Shown here piece after piece: positions 6,810 through 8,047 of a stretch of 8,047 nt of DNA. The stretch is from assembly GCA_050184225.1 (NCBI GenBank), contig JBFXAN010000237.1, positions 1 through 8,047 on the forward strand, read 5' to 3'. The stretch is from JBFXAN01 sp050184225. GTDB taxonomy: Bacteria; Chloroflexota; Dehalococcoidia; CAUJGQ01. Every line of letters starts with the position of its first letter. Positions within the stretch are counted from its first letter, which is position 1. The position numbers and the translations under genes are program-made. The notes beneath the pieces were generated by a model, which searched no databases, was not told the origin of the DNA, and worked only from the letters and a program-made list of their open reading frames with translations.

Positions 6810-6829
6810 GATCGATGGTGTTGTTGTAT

Positions 6830-6846
6830 CGCAACATGAAGTTGCG
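6830..6846. promoter_or_regulatory. Probable TetR operator 1 (GCAAC-N5-GTTGC)
   Basis: CGCAAC and GTTGCG flank a 5-nt spacer, giving a 17-bp palindrome with 6-bp arms. It shares its GCAAC and GTTGC half-sites, spacer length, preceding AT and following TTA with the site at 6879-6895. It lies just downstream of the predicted transcription start of the minus-strand unit, where a bound repressor would block elongation. Confidence 0.7.
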
Positions 6847-6854
6847 TTAAGCGC

Positions 6855-6883
6855 AGTATCGCATCCGCGATCATGCATTGCAA
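6855..6883 (-). promoter_or_regulatory. Candidate promoter for the DUF3224-methyltransferase unit
   Basis: On the minus strand TTGCAA (6883-6878) and GATACT (6860-6855) are 17 bp apart, each with 4 of 6 consensus matches. The -35 hexamer overlaps operator 2, and the start site would fall near operator 1. This arrangement fits repression by the divergent TetR protein. It is a motif match only. Confidence 0.4.
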
Positions 6884-6895
6884 CTAAGAGTTGCA
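6879..6895. promoter_or_regulatory. Probable TetR operator 2 (GCAAC-N5-GTTGC)
   Basis: TGCAACT-AAG-AGTTGCA is a 17-bp palindrome with 7-bp arms, centred 49 bp from operator 1. It lies 51 bp before the TetR start and overlaps the candidate -35 box of the divergent unit. It could therefore serve both autoregulation and control of the methyltransferase operon. A weaker palindrome, ATCGC-ATCC-GCGAT, lies between the two sites at 6858-6871. Confidence 0.72.
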
Positions 6896-6946
6896 TTAGA
6901 GCGTGTGCCGGCGCCACAGACAGGCTGTCATGGATTGGGGTCGGTG

Positions 6947-7585
6947 ATGAAATCGAAGTCCATCGTTGGGGGAAACACGCGGCCGGTGGGGCGCGGCCCG
7001 AAGGTACAGGCGGCGGTGCTGGCGGCGGCGCTCACCGAGTTGAACGAGGTGGGGTATGCCGCCCTCACGGTGGAGAGTGTGGCGCGGCGGGCGGGGGTGC
7101 ACAAGACGACGATCTACCGGCGCTGGATCGACCGGGAGCGCCTGGTCGTCGATGCGTTGTCCGGTTCGGTGGCGCAGGAGATACCGATCCCCGATACGGG
7201 TGCGATTGAGAGGGATCTGCAGACGATGGCGCGGATGCTGGTGCAGTGGCTGACCAGCCCCGGCGGGCGGGCGATCTTCGCGGCGATGTTCTCCGACGCC
7301 GTGCATTTGCCGGAGATCGCCGATGCGAAGCGGCGGATCTTCGACGACCGGCTGCGGCGGGCGGAACCGGTCGTACTTCGAGCGATCGAGCGGGGCGAGT
7401 TGCCGATTGGCACGGACCCGGCGGCGGTGGTCAAAGCATTCGCGGCGCCGATCTACTTCCGGCTGTTGATCACGGGCGAGCCGCTCGACGAGAGTGCGGC
7501 CGACCACGCCGTTGGGGTGGCGCTCGCGGCGGCACGAGGCGGGGCACTCCGCCGACGGTCGATCGCGCCGCTCAATGGATCGTGA
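6947..7585 (+). CDS. TetR-family transcriptional regulator (212 aa)
   Basis: This is a ligand-responsive DNA-binding dimer, usually a repressor. The N-terminal domain (~17-65) has the TetR helix-turn-helix at about 42-61: TVESVARRAGVHKTTIYRRW, with the characteristic TTIYRRW recognition-helix end. Residues ~80-205 form the all-helical ligand-binding and dimer domain (ERDLQTMARMLVQWL, AIFAAMFSDA, PIYFRLLITGEPLD), similar to the TetR_C_11 type. The effector is unknown. The frame is open back to 6878, but that start would fall inside operator 2. The ATG at 6947 has weak GGGG upstream (6937-6940), and a GTG at 6944 is an alternative. The gene is divergent from the DUF3224-methyltransferase unit across a region with two matching palindromes, so that unit and the regulator itself are its likely targets. 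Its stop is 3 nt from the stop of the convergent LLM gene. Confidence 0.93.
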   Translation: MKSKSIVGGNTRPVGRGPKVQAAVLAAALTELNEVGYAALTVESVARRAGVHKTTIYRRWIDRERLVVDALSGSVAQEIPIPDTGAIERDLQTMARMLVQWLTSPGGRAIFAAMFSDAVHLPEIADAKRRIFDDRLRRAEPVVLRAIERGELPIGTDPAAVVKAFAAPIYFRLLITGEPLDESAADHAVGVALAAARGGALRRRSIAPLNGS

Positions 7586-7588
7586 AGC

Positions 7589-8047
7589 TCATGCCGATAT
7601 TGCCGCGGGAAAGCGCATTTCGAGGGCGGGTGCGACGTCTTCGGCGAAGGAGCGGATGGAGTGGAGGATGGTGGCGGGGTCGGCGGCCATCTCCATGAAG
7701 AGGGCGATCCGGACGGCGCCGGTGACTTCGATGAAGCGCGACAGTTGATCGGCGACGGCGGCGGGTGTGCCGACGGCAGCGGCGGCAACGGTCATTTCGG
7801 CAAGGTGTTCCTGGGACGGGCGGCTGCCATCGGGGCCGGCGTGGCGGCCGGCTGCCTGGGGGACATGGGGCCAGTCGCCCGTCTTGTAGGAGTGGAGGAC
7901 GTTGGCGTGGAGGCGGGTCCGCGCTTCGGTTTCCGGTTCGTCAGTGACGAGACAGATGAGGGCGTGGACGTGGTCGACACCGGACACGTCGACCGCCTGG
8001 GCTGCGGCCGCCTCGTTGTAGGCGGCGGTTAGCTTGACACGAGCCTC
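7589..8047 (-). CDS. LLM-class flavin-dependent oxidoreductase (C-terminal part; cut by window edge)
   Basis: The last 152 residues of a luciferase-like monooxygenase are visible; the frame is open to the window edge and the start lies beyond it. Features of the C-terminal half of this TIM-barrel family are VDHVHALICLVTDEPETEART, a LHANVLHSYKTG helix, and the closing segments AVGTPAAVADQLSRF and GAVRIALFMEM followed by a SIRSFAEDVAPAL helix. Family members use reduced F420 or FMNH2 to oxidise substrates; the cofactor-binding N-terminal half is not visible, so neither cofactor nor substrate can be assigned. The gene converges on the TetR gene with only 3 nt between stops and no room for a terminator. 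Confidence 0.85.
   Translation of the reverse strand, partial: EARVKLTAAYNEAAAAQAVDVSGVDHVHALICLVTDEPETEARTRLHANVLHSYKTGDWPHVPQAAGRHAGPDGSRPSQEHLAEMTVAAAAVGTPAAVADQLSRFIEVTGAVRIALFMEMAADPATILHSIRSFAEDVAPALEMRFPAAISA

Noticed and set aside
5740..7209. 489-residue plus-strand open frame across the methyltransferase and into the TetR gene
   Set aside because: It is antisense to the methyltransferase and DUF3224-like genes, runs out of frame through the TetR gene, and shows no domain; it is a GC-driven shadow.
1..8047. CRISPR array, insertion sequence or integrase signature
   Set aside because: No regularly spaced direct repeats, transposase motifs or flanking target duplications were seen.

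Overview
The window is high-GC DNA with strong G/C preference at third codon positions, dense genes and little intergenic space. Gene content (a three-domain lanthipeptide synthetase, a DUF3224-type fragment, a TetR regulator, and a luciferase-like oxidoreductase next to an SDR) fits a high-GC soil or thermophilic bacterium. My best guess is Chloroflexota, class Thermomicrobia (Sphaerobacter-like), with an actinobacterium as the alternative. No rRNA or other marker gene is present, so this is inference.

Layout. Positions 1-71 hold the last codons of an upstream gene. Positions 86-2878 (+) encode a 930-residue lanthipeptide synthetase with lyase, Ser/Thr-kinase-like and LanC-like cyclase domains in that order. 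The cyclase keeps all three zinc ligands, which points to class IV (LanL) rather than class III (LanKC). Positions 3006-3302 (+) encode a 98-residue peptide with a helical Nif11/LigA-like leader and a short Gly-, Cys-, Thr- and Ser-containing tail: the likely substrate. Positions 3303-3526 are intergenic and carry two adjacent hairpins, one a perfect 28-bp inverted repeat with an 11-nt loop. They separate the lanthipeptide pair from a convergent patatin-like phospholipase (3527-4723, -).

A divergent intergenic region (4724-4909) leads to an SDR oxidoreductase (4910-5683, +). This converges on a two-gene minus-strand unit: a 45-residue DUF3224-like protein (6660-6797) followed by a class I SAM-dependent methyltransferase (5716-6618). 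A TetR-family regulator (6947-7585, +) is transcribed divergently from that unit. The 149-bp region between them carries two matching palindromes, GCAAC-N5-GTTGC, centred 49 bp apart, which are probable TetR operators. A luciferase-like flavin monooxygenase (7589 to the window edge, -) converges on the TetR gene and is cut at its N-terminal side.

How the genes work together. The synthetase and peptide form a minimal class IV lanthipeptide locus. No transporter, protease or immunity gene is visible, so these would lie upstream of the window or be supplied from elsewhere. The TetR/DUF3224/methyltransferase set looks like a separate locally regulated module. The patatin, SDR and LLM genes have no clear functional link to the lanthipeptide.
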